Below are positions 1 through 7,745 of a stretch of 17,665 bases of DNA, in pieces. The DNA comes from RGIG3102 sp964649845. Lineage in GTDB: Bacteria; Bacillota; Clostridia; Oscillospirales; Ruminococcaceae. Position numbers and translations under genes: made by a program. The DNA is taken from assembly GCA_964649845.1 (NCBI GenBank), contig CAZYSS010000044.1, positions 1 through 17,665 on the forward strand. Reading direction: 5' to 3'. The number at the start of each line of letters is the position of its first letter. Position 1 is the first letter of the stretch. Under the pieces are notes generated by a model, which saw nothing but the letters and a program-made list of their open reading frames with translations, was not told the DNA's origin and did not search any database.

Positions 1-30
1 TTCTTCGTCACTTCGTTCCTCAGAATGACA
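1..30 (-). repeat. CATTCTGAG-type intergenic repeat, partial
   Basis: The minus strand reads TGTCATTCTGAGGAACGAAG followed by TGACGAAGAA. A related copy lies at 17298-17333 in the opposite orientation and reads TGTCATTCTGAGCGAACG. I know this type of short dispersed repeat from many gut Firmicutes and other genomes. The left boundary is cut by the window edge. The bases between it and the stop codon of the ABC-F gene (31-73) show no clear terminator hairpin. Confidence 0.6.
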
Positions 31-73
31 TATTTTTCTTATCTTAATGACATTGCTTTACAGCCTGATTTTT

Positions 74-1621
74 TTATACTATTTTGGTTGTCCAGTCTTC
101 CAGATTCCATATATCTGTTACAATATCTTCATAAAAATCCGGCTCATGGCTTACCAGGATTACTGTGCCTTTAAAATCTTTTATAGCTTTTTTCAGTGAT
201 TCCTTGGCATCCACATCCAGATGGTTTGTAGGTTCGTCCAGCACCAGCAGATTCATCTCTTTCAGCATAATTGCACACAGGCGCACTTTTGCGTTTTCTC
301 CGCCTGACAGTACACGGCACTGTGTTTCTATATGCTGGCTTGTCAGACCGCATTTTGCCAGGACACCGCGTACACCGGCATTGGTCATATAAGGGTACAT
401 ATCCCATATTTCATACAGGGCTGTTTTGCTGCTGCCGATATGCTCCTGCTCAAAATAAGCCGGCTCTGCATAGTAGTCCAGCTCTGCGCTGCCACTGAAT
501 GCAGGAATAATTCCCAGCATAGTTTTCAGCAACGTGGATTTACCCAGACCGTTCACACCCTTGATGGCAATTTTCTGCCCGCGTTCAATCTCAAAATTCA
601 CAGGGCGTGTCAATGCGCTGTCATAGCCCAGCACAAGGTCTGTGCCGCGGACAACCACCTTGCCCGGCGCACGTGAATACTTAAACTCAAATGTTGGCTT
701 TGGTTTTTCTTTTGCCAGTTCAATAACATCCATCTTGTCCAGTTTGCGCTGTCTGCTGCGTGCCAGAGTGCTGGTGGCGGCTCTTGCCTTGTTTCTTGCC
801 ACAAAATCTTCCAGCTTTTCAATTTCTTTCTGCTGTTTCTCATAAGCCTGTTCCAGCTGACGCTTTTTCAGTTCATACATATTGATAAAGTCATCATAAT
901 TGCCTTTGTATCTTGTCAGCACAGCGTTTTCCACGTGGTAGATAACATTGGTAACAGCATTGAGAAATGGTACATCGTGACTTACCAGCATAAATGCATT
1001 TTCGTAATTCTGCAGGAAAGTTGTCAACCAGCGGATATGGTTTTCATCCAGATAGTTGGTAGGTTCATCCAGAATCAGTATTGTTGGATTTTCCAGCAGA
1101 AGCTTGGTCAGCAGCACCTTTGTTCTCTGCCCGCCTGACAGCTGGCTTACATCCCTGTCCAGCCCCAGTTCACCCAGACCCAGACCGTTGGCAAATTCAT
1201 CAATCCTGCTGTCTATTGTATAAAAACCGCTGTGGTCCAGAATGTCCTGTATTTCTCCCACATCCTCCATCAGCTGTGTCATTTCATCATCAGTGCAGTC
1301 AGCCATTTTGTTGTACATTTCCAGCATATCGCTTTCCAACTGATACATCTTGCTGAAAGCTGTGCGCAATACATCACGGATTGTCATACCTTCCTGCAGC
1401 ACAGAATGCTGGTCCAGATAGCCTACAGTTGCCCTTTTTGCCCAGATTACACTGCCCTCATCAGGGGAAATCACACCTGTGATGATATTGAGAAATGTGG
1501 TCTTGCCCTCACCATTGGCACCTACAAGTCCGATGTGTTCACCTTTTTTCATACGGAAAGAAGCATTGTCCAGTATCTGTCTTTCGCCAAAACCGTGAGT
1601 TACGTTCTGTACATTAAGCAT
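74..1621 (-). CDS. ABC-F family ATPase (tandem ATP-binding cassette protein, ribosome-associated type)
   Basis: This 515-residue soluble protein has two ABC cassettes and no membrane segment, which is the ABC-F architecture. Cassette 1 has a Walker A at residues 34-42 (GANGEGKTT), signature LSGGQ at 161-165, Walker B with catalytic E186 (LILDEP) and the switch His in VSH at 213-215. Cassette 2 has GVNGLGKST at 355-363, LSGGE at 438-442, LVLDEP at 459-464 and VSH at 490-492. Both cassettes therefore look catalytically intact. Between them, residues 250-310 are a highly charged alpha-helical stretch rich in Lys, Arg, Glu and Gln. It corresponds to the ABC-F interdomain arm that reaches toward the ribosomal P site. 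ABC-F proteins act on stalled ribosomes, and some give antibiotic resistance. Nothing here tells a resistance role from a housekeeping one. The start is supported by AAAGGA about 9 nt upstream of ATG. The gene has its own candidate promoter, so it is probably monocistronic. Confidence 0.93.
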   Translation of the reverse strand: MLNVQNVTHGFGERQILDNASFRMKKGEHIGLVGANGEGKTTFLNIITGVISPDEGSVIWAKRATVGYLDQHSVLQEGMTIRDVLRTAFSKMYQLESDMLEMYNKMADCTDDEMTQLMEDVGEIQDILDHSGFYTIDSRIDEFANGLGLGELGLDRDVSQLSGGQRTKVLLTKLLLENPTILILDEPTNYLDENHIRWLTTFLQNYENAFMLVSHDVPFLNAVTNVIYHVENAVLTRYKGNYDDFINMYELKKRQLEQAYEKQQKEIEKLEDFVARNKARAATSTLARSRQRKLDKMDVIELAKEKPKPTFEFKYSRAPGKVVVRGTDLVLGYDSALTRPVNFEIERGQKIAIKGVNGLGKSTLLKTMLGIIPAFSGSAELDYYAEPAYFEQEHIGSSKTALYEIWDMYPYMTNAGVRGVLAKCGLTSQHIETQCRVLSGGENAKVRLCAIMLKEMNLLVLDEPTNHLDVDAKESLKKAIKDFKGTVILVSHEPDFYEDIVTDIWNLEDWTTKIV

Positions 1622-1658
1622 ATATAATAATCCTTTCGGTGTTGTACTCTAAAATATA

Positions 1659-1688
1659 ATTTTATCATATCCTGTTGCAGGCTGGCAA
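1659..1688 (-). promoter_or_regulatory. Candidate sigma-A promoter of the ABC-F gene
   Basis: On the minus strand, TTGCCA (1683-1688) and TAAAAT (1659-1664) are separated by 18 nt. They lie about 38 nt upstream of the ATG and just downstream of the terminator of the preceding gene. The fit to consensus is moderate. Confidence 0.4.
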
Positions 1689-1689
1689 G

Positions 1690-1720
1690 AAAAAAGGTAT
1701 CTCCCTGCAGAGATACCTTT
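1690..1720 (-). terminator. Rho-independent terminator of the 1728-2678 gene
   Basis: A perfect 11-bp stem (AAAGGTATCTC at 1693-1703 with GAGATACCTTT at 1710-1720) encloses a 6-nt loop. On the minus strand the stem runs into six T residues (1690-1695). It lies just past the stop codon of the minus-strand gene ending at 1728. Confidence 0.85.
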
Positions 1721-1727
1721 CTGAATA

Positions 1728-2678
1728 TCAGTTTTCCGGTCTTATTTCCAGCATATAATTTCCGCCTGCATCAAGCAATACAACTTTGTATCCCGGGCAA
1801 AGGGCTATACTGCCATTTTGCACATCGGCAGACACATCTGTCATTATGCCTGTGGCTGAATCATAATATATTTCATTCTGTGTCATATAGTCGGTCAGCG
1901 GTGTCCCTACTCCGTCTTTCCACTGCATTATCCTGTAAGAGGTATTGTTCAGTTCCATTTTGTCATACAGGCGGAAAACAATGCCATTTTCTTCGTTGTG
2001 TCCGTCCCTGAACGGAATTATGCCATATAAAAAAGTATCCTGTCCCGGCAGACGGCTGGCTGCTGTGTCCATATATTTTTCGCAGTTCCAGTCATCAATC
2101 AGTTCTTCCACGCCTGTTACTTTGTTTACTGTGCCATCAGGAATATTCACCCTGTATATGACCAGCGGACCGTACATCAGCAGGTTATCGCTGTCCATCC
2201 ATTCGAAATGATAATACAGGTTTGCCCTACGCAGGAATGCATCATCAATATATTCATCTCTGTCCAGAGAGGTAATATTGTCTGATTCAACCTGTTTACC
2301 GTCATAACTGTAAATATCCAGATTAAACAGTTTTCCGTCTCTGCCCACACCATACAGCTGATTGGTATAAGCCACCACATATTTTTCGCCGATAAAAAAG
2401 CCACTGTAACTATCGCGTATTTTATCGGGCAGTTTAAGCTCCTTTACCTGTTTGCTGTTTTTATCAACCAGTTTTATTGCTCGATTTGTATAATCTTCGT
2501 TTTCGTCCCATCCCACAAAGGCGGCAAAGGTGTCCCCATTTTCAGAAACCACAATCTGCACATCAGCATTACCGGTATAAAACGTAGTGCCTGCAGGGTA
2601 ATCCTTTTCTGTATTGAACATTACAAAAGCCGCTGCTGCAGCCACAACCAAAAATACAATCCGCTTTATGTTTTTCAT
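1728..2678 (-). CDS. Hypothetical membrane-anchored or secreted protein
   Basis: I do not recognise a family. From the ATG at 2678 the product has 316 residues. It starts with a short basic stretch (MKNIKR) and one hydrophobic segment at about residues 7-21 (IVFLVVAAAAAFVMF), then a hydrophilic region. This fits an N-terminal anchor or signal peptide with an extracytoplasmic body; there is no lipobox cysteine after the segment. The body is rich in Asp, Asn, Tyr and aromatic residues and has several short strand-like repeats with Asp/Gly turns, compatible with a beta-propeller-like fold, but I see no motif that proves it. An in-frame ATG at 2714 would add 12 polar residues ahead of the anchor. 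I prefer 2678 because the anchor then starts the protein and GGTGAT lies just upstream. The gene is flanked by its own terminator and by an intergenic repeat cluster. Confidence 0.75.
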   Translation of the reverse strand: MKNIKRIVFLVVAAAAAFVMFNTEKDYPAGTTFYTGNADVQIVVSENGDTFAAFVGWDENEDYTNRAIKLVDKNSKQVKELKLPDKIRDSYSGFFIGEKYVVAYTNQLYGVGRDGKLFNLDIYSYDGKQVESDNITSLDRDEYIDDAFLRRANLYYHFEWMDSDNLLMYGPLVIYRVNIPDGTVNKVTGVEELIDDWNCEKYMDTAASRLPGQDTFLYGIIPFRDGHNEENGIVFRLYDKMELNNTSYRIMQWKDGVGTPLTDYMTQNEIYYDSATGIMTDVSADVQNGSIALCPGYKVVLLDAGGNYMLEIRPEN

Positions 2679-2746
2679 ATAATCACCGTTTTTTCCTTTC
2701 TGTTCTGGTTTCATATTACAACACCGATTTCTCCATTACAACAATT

Positions 2747-2802
2747 GTGACAGAACAGTCACCAAAAACAGGGGTTATGTGACGGAATTGTTATAAATTA
2801 TA
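2747..2802 (-). promoter_or_regulatory. Possible promoter and operator region of the 1728-2678 gene
   Basis: A TATAAT hexamer (minus strand, 2797-2802) lies upstream of the gene, but the -35 match (TTGCAG with a 15-nt spacer) is poor. Downstream of it is a short dyad, GTGAC-N6-GTCAC (2747-2762), which could bind a regulator of the upstream gene. Both are weak calls from sequence alone. Confidence 0.25.
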
Positions 2803-2824
2803 TTCACAATTTCATTTCTGCAAC

Positions 2825-2887
2825 TGCGTAGGGGATGGCGCCCTCGACATCCTGTCAAAAGGGAGAGCGTGGAAGTTCTCCCCTGCA
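2825..2887. repeat. Composite GTAGGGG element 1 (two hairpins)
   Basis: A 63-nt unit starts with TGCGTAGGGG and ends with CCCCTGCA, imperfect terminal inverted repeats. The left half is a hairpin with arms GGATG/CATCC. The right half is a second hairpin with arms GGGAGA/TCTCCC around a GCGTGGAAGT loop. It lies in the 2679-3321 non-coding stretch. Confidence 0.7.
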
Positions 2888-2910
2888 AGGTCAGATGAAA
2901 AATACAAACC

Positions 2911-2940
2911 GTGTAGGGGACGTTGCCCACAACGTCCCGT
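2911..2940 (+). repeat. Single GTAGGGG palindromic repeat
   Basis: One hairpin unit, GTAGGGGACGTT, then GCCCAC, then AACGTCCCGT. The arms GGACGTT and AACGTCC are perfect complements. Bases 2913-2940 are identical to 3125-3152. Confidence 0.75.
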
Positions 2941-2974
2941 GGAAAATGATAAAATTTACATTTTGCTATAACCC

Positions 2975-3032
2975 ATAGGGGACGGGTTTCCCGTCCCGTA
3001 AACAGGAGAGGCCGTGGAAGCCCTCCCCTACA
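2975..3032. repeat. Composite GTAGGGG element 2 (two hairpins)
   Basis: A 58-nt unit runs from CATAGGGGACGGG to CCCTCCCCTACA. The first hairpin has arms GGGACGGG/CCCGTCCC. The second keeps the CGTGGAAG loop of element 1 but has different arms (GGAG-A-GGC with GCC-CTCC), so the stems covary while the loop is conserved. Confidence 0.7.
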
Positions 3033-3052
3033 AATTAAAAAACCTACAATCC

Positions 3053-3111
3053 GCGTAGGGGCGGGCGTCCCCGACCGCCCTTATTCGGAACAGTCAAGAC
3101 TGTTCTCTACA
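3053..3111. repeat. Composite GTAGGGG element 3 (two hairpins)
   Basis: A 59-nt unit starts GCGTAGGGGCGGG and ends TGTTCTCTACA. The first hairpin has arms GGGCGG/CCGCCC. The second is a perfect 8-bp stem, GAACAGTC-AA-GACTGTTC (3088-3105). The layout matches elements 1 and 2 but the arm sequences differ. Confidence 0.65.
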
Positions 3112-3122
3112 ACCGTTAACCC

Positions 3123-3152
3123 ACGTAGGGGACGTTGCCCACAACGTCCCGT
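3123..3152 (+). repeat. Single GTAGGGG palindromic repeat, identical copy
   Basis: Bases 3125-3152 match 2913-2940 exactly over 28 nt, which suggests recent copying or conversion. The rest of the non-coding stretch (3153-3247) holds nothing I can identify. Confidence 0.75.
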
Positions 3153-3247
3153 CAAGCAGGCTACGCGATCTATACTAAGGTAAAGTATTTCCCCGCCCCT
3201 CTGTTTGTCCTCAATTTATTTCCCCATTCAATTAACCATGTATGCCA

Positions 3248-3310
3248 AAACCGTCACAGCAGCACATACTGTTGTGACGGTTTCTCACTTTATAACACTG
3301 TTTACCAGTG
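3248..3310 (-). terminator. Hairpins downstream of the activase operon, likely terminator
   Basis: Two inverted repeats follow the stop codon of the minus-strand gene. The first met is a 5-bp hairpin CACTG-N5-CAGTG (3296-3310). The second is a perfect 11-bp stem, AAACCGTCACA (3248-3258) with TGTGACGGTTT (3273-3283). Only a short run of T follows on the minus strand, so termination may be incomplete or the hairpins may protect the 3' end. Confidence 0.5.
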
Positions 3311-3321
3311 CTTTTCTTATT

Positions 3322-4602
3322 TTATTCAGCTTTTACAAACTGTTTCATCTTGCCGGTGTTTGCCAGCATCAGCTTGATGCGGTTTTCCTGATTTATGCGT
3401 GTTGCGCCAGGGTCATAGTCGATGGCAACAATATTGCTTTCAGGGTAATCGTCCTTGATTTTTCTTATCATACCCTTACCTACAATATGGTTTGGCAGAC
3501 AGCCAAATGGCTGTGTGCATACGATATTGTTTACACCGTCATGGATAAGCTCCAGCATTTCGCCTGTAAGCAGCCAGCCTTCACCCATTTTATTGCCTGG
3601 GCCAACATATTCCATCGCCAGATGCTCCAGATGGCTGAAAGTGCCCGGAGCACGGAACATTGGGTATTTGTTGATAACATCAATCATTCTCTGCTGGTAA
3701 TCTTCAAAATACTTTTTCATCACGCGGCAGACAACCTTTTTTATCCATTTGCCTCCGTAGAGATTAACATCTACTTCACGATTGTAAATTTTGAAAATCA
3801 TAAAGTCCATCAGTCCAGGCACCACAACCTCACAGCCTTCCTGTGCCAGGAATTCTTCCAGATTGTTATTGCCCAGAGGAGAGTATTTTACATATATTTC
3901 ACCAACCACACCAACGCGCGGCTTGTTCTTTTCACCCACAGGAATTGTGGCAAAATCGGCGCAGATTTCGTCCATTTTTGCGATAACTACCTTTTTGCTG
4001 ATTTTTACACCCTGCTCAAACTCTTTCACCAGCTTGTTCATCCAGTAATTCACCATTTCATCTGTCTGGCCGGCATTCAGCTCATATGGGCGTGTCTGGT
4101 TTGCCAGCAGCACAATCAGGTCACCGTATACCAATGCATACAGCATTTTGATACCCAGATTTAATGTCAGCTTGAAGCCCGGGTTTTTCTCCAGACCGGA
4201 CAGGTTCAGTGAAATTACAGGCACCTGTTCAAGACCTGCTTTTTTCAGAGCCTTGCGCAGCAGATGGATATAGTTTGATGCACGGCATCCGCCACCTGTC
4301 TGTGTGATCATCAGGGCAACTTTGTCTTTGTCGTATTTGCCGCTGTTCAGCGCTGTAAGCAGCTGACCTATAACCAGCAGCGCAGGATAGCAGGTGTCAT
4401 TATGTACATATTTCAGCCCCATATCCACAATTTCACGTGGGTCGCCCCCAAGGGTTTCACACTTGTAGCCATAGCTTTCCAGAATCTGGCGCATCATGGA
4501 AAAGTGCACAGGCAGCATCTGTGGGATAAGTATGGTATATTCCTTGCGCATCTCCTCTGTAAAAAGCAGACGCCCGGTTTCATCGTATTCAAGCTTAGCC
4601 AT
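3322..4602 (-). CDS. 2-hydroxyacyl-CoA dehydratase activator-related protein, C-terminal half (separate subunit)
   Basis: The 426-residue product matches the C-terminal part of the large activase-related proteins in which HgdC/BadF-like ATPase domains precede a DUF2229-type region and a domain resembling the 2-hydroxyglutaryl-CoA dehydratase D-component. Recognisable pieces are the HNDTCYPALLVIGQ segment (C71), TQTGGGCRASNY (C106) and, near the C-terminus, CTQPFGCLPNHIVGKG. The conserved cysteines suggest iron-sulfur cluster binding; that is inference. It starts inside the end of the upstream gene: the 8-nt overlap ATGGCTAA holds its start codon and the other gene's stop, and AAGGAGGG lies about 7 nt upstream. 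Translation of the two is very probably coupled. Together they total 1405 residues, the usual length of the single-chain form. The physiological substrate is not known, and no dehydratase subunits are encoded nearby. Confidence 0.82.
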   Translation of the reverse strand: MAKLEYDETGRLLFTEEMRKEYTILIPQMLPVHFSMMRQILESYGYKCETLGGDPREIVDMGLKYVHNDTCYPALLVIGQLLTALNSGKYDKDKVALMITQTGGGCRASNYIHLLRKALKKAGLEQVPVISLNLSGLEKNPGFKLTLNLGIKMLYALVYGDLIVLLANQTRPYELNAGQTDEMVNYWMNKLVKEFEQGVKISKKVVIAKMDEICADFATIPVGEKNKPRVGVVGEIYVKYSPLGNNNLEEFLAQEGCEVVVPGLMDFMIFKIYNREVDVNLYGGKWIKKVVCRVMKKYFEDYQQRMIDVINKYPMFRAPGTFSHLEHLAMEYVGPGNKMGEGWLLTGEMLELIHDGVNNIVCTQPFGCLPNHIVGKGMIRKIKDDYPESNIVAIDYDPGATRINQENRIKLMLANTGKMKQFVKAE

Positions 4603-7534
4603 TGTTACCCTCCTTTGCTTCCATTGCAGCGATAAGGCTGCGGATTCTGATTTTTACTGCACCCAGATTGGAAATATCATCAATCTTCAGCTGGGTGTAC
4701 AGCTTGCCGCCATTTTCAAGAATATCTCTCATTTCGTCTGTGGTGATGGCGTCAATACCACAGCCAAAACTTACCAGCTGTACCACTTCCATATCAGGCT
4801 GTGTGCACACATAACGTGCCGCCTGGTACATACGTGTCTGATATGTCCACTGGTTCAGAACCTTTCTTGGTTCTTTTTCCAGAATATGGGACAGGCCGTC
4901 TTCACTGACAACCACCAAGTCAAAGGATGAAATAAGTTCATCTATGCCGTGGTTGATTTCAGGGTCAATATGATACGGACGGCCGGCCATAACAATAATC
5001 TTTTTGCCGTTTTCACGGGCATATGCAATATATTCTTCTGTTTTTGCACAAATTTCTGCTTTGTATGCTCTGTAGGCAGCATATGCCTTGCGCACTGCAG
5101 CCACAGTTTCCTTTTTAGGGATATTGAAACGTGTCAGCATTTCTTCGCTGAATTTCTTTTCAAAATCCTTTTCCTTGTGCAGACCCACATAGAAATTCAT
5201 AAAATTGATTTTCTTCACGTCAGGCATATTCACAGCCAGCAGTTCAGGGTAATATGCCACAACAGGGCAGTTGTAGTTGTTATCCCCTTTGCCTTCGTCA
5301 AAGTTGTAGGACATACAAGGATAGAACACATTTTCAATGCCCATATTGATAAGCTGCTGCAGATGACCGTGCATCAGCTTGGCAGGATAGCACACTGTAT
5401 CTGACGGAATAGTTCTCTGCCCCAGCAGGTAGGTCTTTCTGTCTGAAACAGGTGACAGCACCACGTCAAAGTTCAGCGCTGTGAAAAGTTCATACCAGAA
5501 CGGCAGGTTTTCATAGATATTCAAACCAAATGGCAGACCCATTTTGCCGCGGCTGCCGTTGCCACTGCCTGTGCCCTGCATTTCCTGCAAGCGTTTCAGC
5601 TTGTACCGGTAGATGTTCGGCAGGTTGGATTTTTCCTTGCCTAATGGACGTGAACAGCGGTTGCCGGAGATAAAACGGCGGCCGCCGTCAAAGGTATTCA
5701 CTGTCAGTGAACAGTGGTTTGTACACAGATTGCAGGTAACAGGACGTGCTGTATGGGTAAAGTCTGTCAGTTGGTCTGCTGTCAGGATGCCACTGTTTGT
5801 CAGCCCTGCGTCCTGTGCGTGAAGCGCAGCACCATATGCACCCATAAGACCAGCAATGGTTGGTCTTACAACTTCGCGTCCTATTTCCTGTTCAAAGGAG
5901 CGGAGCACAGCGTCGTTGAGGAACGTACCGCCCTGTACAACAATATGTTTGCCCAGGTCATCAGCAGATGCGGCGCGGATAACTTTATAGATAGCGTTTT
6001 TAACTACAGAGATGGACAGACCTGCGGAAATATCCTCTACAGATGCGCCGTCTTTCTGCGCCTGTTTTACACTGGAGTTCATAAATACTGTGCATCGGCT
6101 GCCCAGATTTACAGGTGTTTTGTCATAAATGCCCAACTTTGCAAAATCTGCAATGCTGTAACCCAGAGCTTTTGCAAAGGTTTCAATAAACGAGCCACAG
6201 CCGGAGGAACAGGCTTCGTTCAGCATAATACTGTCCACAGCGCCGTTGCGGATTTTAAAGCATTTCATATCCTGTCCGCCGATGTCTATAATAAAGTCCA
6301 CCTGCGGCTGGAAATGCTTTGCAGCACGCAGATGCGCCACAGTTTCAACCAGACCGAAGTCAATGTTGAAAGCATTTTTAATCAGTTCTTCACCATAGCC
6401 TGTAACACCGCTGCCTGCTATTGTGATTTTATCTTCGCAAAGGCCGTAGATAATATCCAGCTGTTCCTTTACTATAGAAACAGGGTTGCCTTTGTTGGAG
6501 TTGTAATAGCTGTAGAGAATACCGCCGTTTTCTGCCATAAGCACCACTTTTGTTGTAGTGGAACCGGCATCAATCCCCAGCCATGCCTTGCCTGAATATG
6601 TATTGATATCCACAAGGGCCGGTGTTGCCTTGGCGTGTCTGGCACTGAAAGCAGCGTATTCGTCTTCGCTTTCAAACAGCGGTGGCATAGGATTTGTGAT
6701 GGAAGAAGCTGTCACAGCATTTTCCAGCCGTGAAATCAGGCTGTCGTAGTCTGTGGCATCATACTGCCGGGCACATATTGCTGCACCGATGGCAGCAAAA
6801 ACCTGTGCATTTTCCGGGAATATACCGTGTTCTTCATCAAGATTGAGAGTTTCAATAAATCTCTGGCGCAGTCCCTTCAAAAAGAACAGTGGACCGCCAA
6901 GGAACACAATTTTGCCATCCAGGTCACGGCCCTGTGTAAGGCCTGCAATAGTCTGGTCAACCACAGCCTGGAATATGGAGGCAGCCACATCTTCCTTTCT
7001 GCCACCCTGATTGAGAATAGGCTGGATGTCACTTTTTGCAAATACACCGCAGCGGCTGGCGATAGGATAGATTTTTTCGTGCTGCAGGCTCAGCCTGTCC
7101 AGCTCGTTCACATCCACATTCAGCAGTGTGGCCATCTGGTCAATAAATGCACCTGTACCGCCTGCACAGCTGCCGTTCATTCTTTCTTCCAGTGAACCGC
7201 GGAAGAATATAATCTTTGCGTCTTCACCGCCCAATTCAATTACTGCATCTGCACCGGGCACAAATTCATTTACTGCGGCTGCTGTAGCATAAACTTCCTG
7301 TACAAAAGGAATATCTGCCGCTTTTGCCACACCGAGACCGGCACTGCCTGTGATAGACACATTTATAACTCTGTCCTTCAGAAACTGCTGTGCCTTTTTC
7401 AGCTGTTCCACAGCCTTTTCACGCACTTTTGCAAAGTGGCGTTCATAACTCTGGTACAGCACATTATTTTCTGTATCCAGCACCACAACTTTTACAGTTG
7501 TGCTGCCTATATCAATACCAACATTTACTTTCAT
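4595..7534 (-). CDS. 2-hydroxyacyl-CoA dehydratase activator-related ATPase, tandem BadF/HgdC domains plus DUF2229 region
   Basis: This is a 979-residue protein with two ASKHA-type ATPase domains. Domain 1 (about 1-260) has the phosphate loop VGIDIGSTTVK, ELGGEDAK (100-107) and the cluster cysteines C123 (GSCAGGTG) and C162 (SRCGVF). Domain 2 (about 317-575) has LGIDAGSTTTK, DIGGQDMK (417-424), C442 and C446 (EACSSGCGS) and C481 (SRCTVF). HgdC-type proteins hold a [4Fe-4S] cluster between subunits and couple ATP hydrolysis to a low-potential electron transfer that activates a dehydratase. A CNLC-N3-C group (601, 604, 608) plus C627 suggests another metal site. From about 668 the DUF2229-type region follows (PFGLNIYENLPFWYELF, PSDTVCYPAK, NVFYPCMSYN). 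ATG 7534 is supported by AGAGG 11 nt upstream. This gene is the first of a two-gene operon. Its true target is unknown for this fused family. Confidence 0.88.
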   Translation of the reverse strand: MKVNVGIDIGSTTVKVVVLDTENNVLYQSYERHFAKVREKAVEQLKKAQQFLKDRVINVSITGSAGLGVAKAADIPFVQEVYATAAAVNEFVPGADAVIELGGEDAKIIFFRGSLEERMNGSCAGGTGAFIDQMATLLNVDVNELDRLSLQHEKIYPIASRCGVFAKSDIQPILNQGGRKEDVAASIFQAVVDQTIAGLTQGRDLDGKIVFLGGPLFFLKGLRQRFIETLNLDEEHGIFPENAQVFAAIGAAICARQYDATDYDSLISRLENAVTASSITNPMPPLFESEDEYAAFSARHAKATPALVDINTYSGKAWLGIDAGSTTTKVVLMAENGGILYSYYNSNKGNPVSIVKEQLDIIYGLCEDKITIAGSGVTGYGEELIKNAFNIDFGLVETVAHLRAAKHFQPQVDFIIDIGGQDMKCFKIRNGAVDSIMLNEACSSGCGSFIETFAKALGYSIADFAKLGIYDKTPVNLGSRCTVFMNSSVKQAQKDGASVEDISAGLSISVVKNAIYKVIRAASADDLGKHIVVQGGTFLNDAVLRSFEQEIGREVVRPTIAGLMGAYGAALHAQDAGLTNSGILTADQLTDFTHTARPVTCNLCTNHCSLTVNTFDGGRRFISGNRCSRPLGKEKSNLPNIYRYKLKRLQEMQGTGSGNGSRGKMGLPFGLNIYENLPFWYELFTALNFDVVLSPVSDRKTYLLGQRTIPSDTVCYPAKLMHGHLQQLINMGIENVFYPCMSYNFDEGKGDNNYNCPVVAYYPELLAVNMPDVKKINFMNFYVGLHKEKDFEKKFSEEMLTRFNIPKKETVAAVRKAYAAYRAYKAEICAKTEEYIAYARENGKKIIVMAGRPYHIDPEINHGIDELISSFDLVVVSEDGLSHILEKEPRKVLNQWTYQTRMYQAARYVCTQPDMEVVQLVSFGCGIDAITTDEMRDILENGGKLYTQLKIDDISNLGAVKIRIRSLIAAMEAKEGNNG

Positions 7535-7688
7535 TAATCATTTAACCTCTGTCAAAAATAGTCTATTAACCCATTATCTATATTTATGTATATAATTTTA
7601 TACCTATTTTTGTAAAAAAAGTATGAAAAACTTATATTTTTTACCAATTTTGTATATCTGCCTAAAAATACTCCATATTTGGACTTGT

Positions 7689-7717
7689 TTTTTATTGTTT
7701 TAATAAAAGCTTTTCAA
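7689..7717 (-). promoter_or_regulatory. Candidate promoter of the activase operon
   Basis: On the minus strand, TTGAAA (7712-7717) and TAAAAA (7689-7694) are separated by 17 nt, leaving a leader of about 145 nt. The region 7535-7720 is so AT-rich that other pairs are equally plausible, for example TTTACA with TATACA 18 nt downstream, closer to the gene. I see no riboswitch-like structure in this leader. Confidence 0.3.
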
Positions 7718-7726
7718 AACCAAATT

Positions 7727-7745
7727 GTTAGTTCGGCAAACTAAC
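7727..7745. promoter_or_regulatory. 19-bp palindrome, possible repressor operator
   Basis: GTTAGTTCGGCAAACTAAC has perfect 7-bp arms (GTTAGTT/AACTAAC) around a 5-nt centre. It lies about 10 bp upstream of the candidate -35 of the activase operon and directly after the terminator of the DUF378 gene. The TTAG...CTAA ends resemble DtxR-family (iron or manganese) operators. That is a resemblance only. Confidence 0.4.

Noticed and set aside
74..1621. Antibiotic-resistance ABC-F determinant
   Set aside because: The family includes resistance proteins, but nothing in the interdomain arm or neighbourhood singles this one out, and no resistance or mobile genes are near.
2825..3152. Possible CRISPR array
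   Set aside because: Repeats are palindromic with variable arms, spacing is irregular, orientation is mixed and no cas genes are present.
3205..4164. Long plus-strand open frame (319 codons)
   Set aside because: It lies antisense to the activase-related gene, has no credible ribosome binding site and is rich in His, Phe and Cys, as shadow frames of this codon usage are.
4595..4602. Frameshift or sequencing error joining the two activase genes
   Set aside because: The second gene has its own strong ribosome binding site and an ATGGCTAA overlap typical of translational coupling. Reads could still overturn this.
5714..6595. Plus-strand open frame of 293 codons
   Set aside because: It is antisense to the tandem BadF-domain gene, where the opposite strand has clear ATPase motifs.
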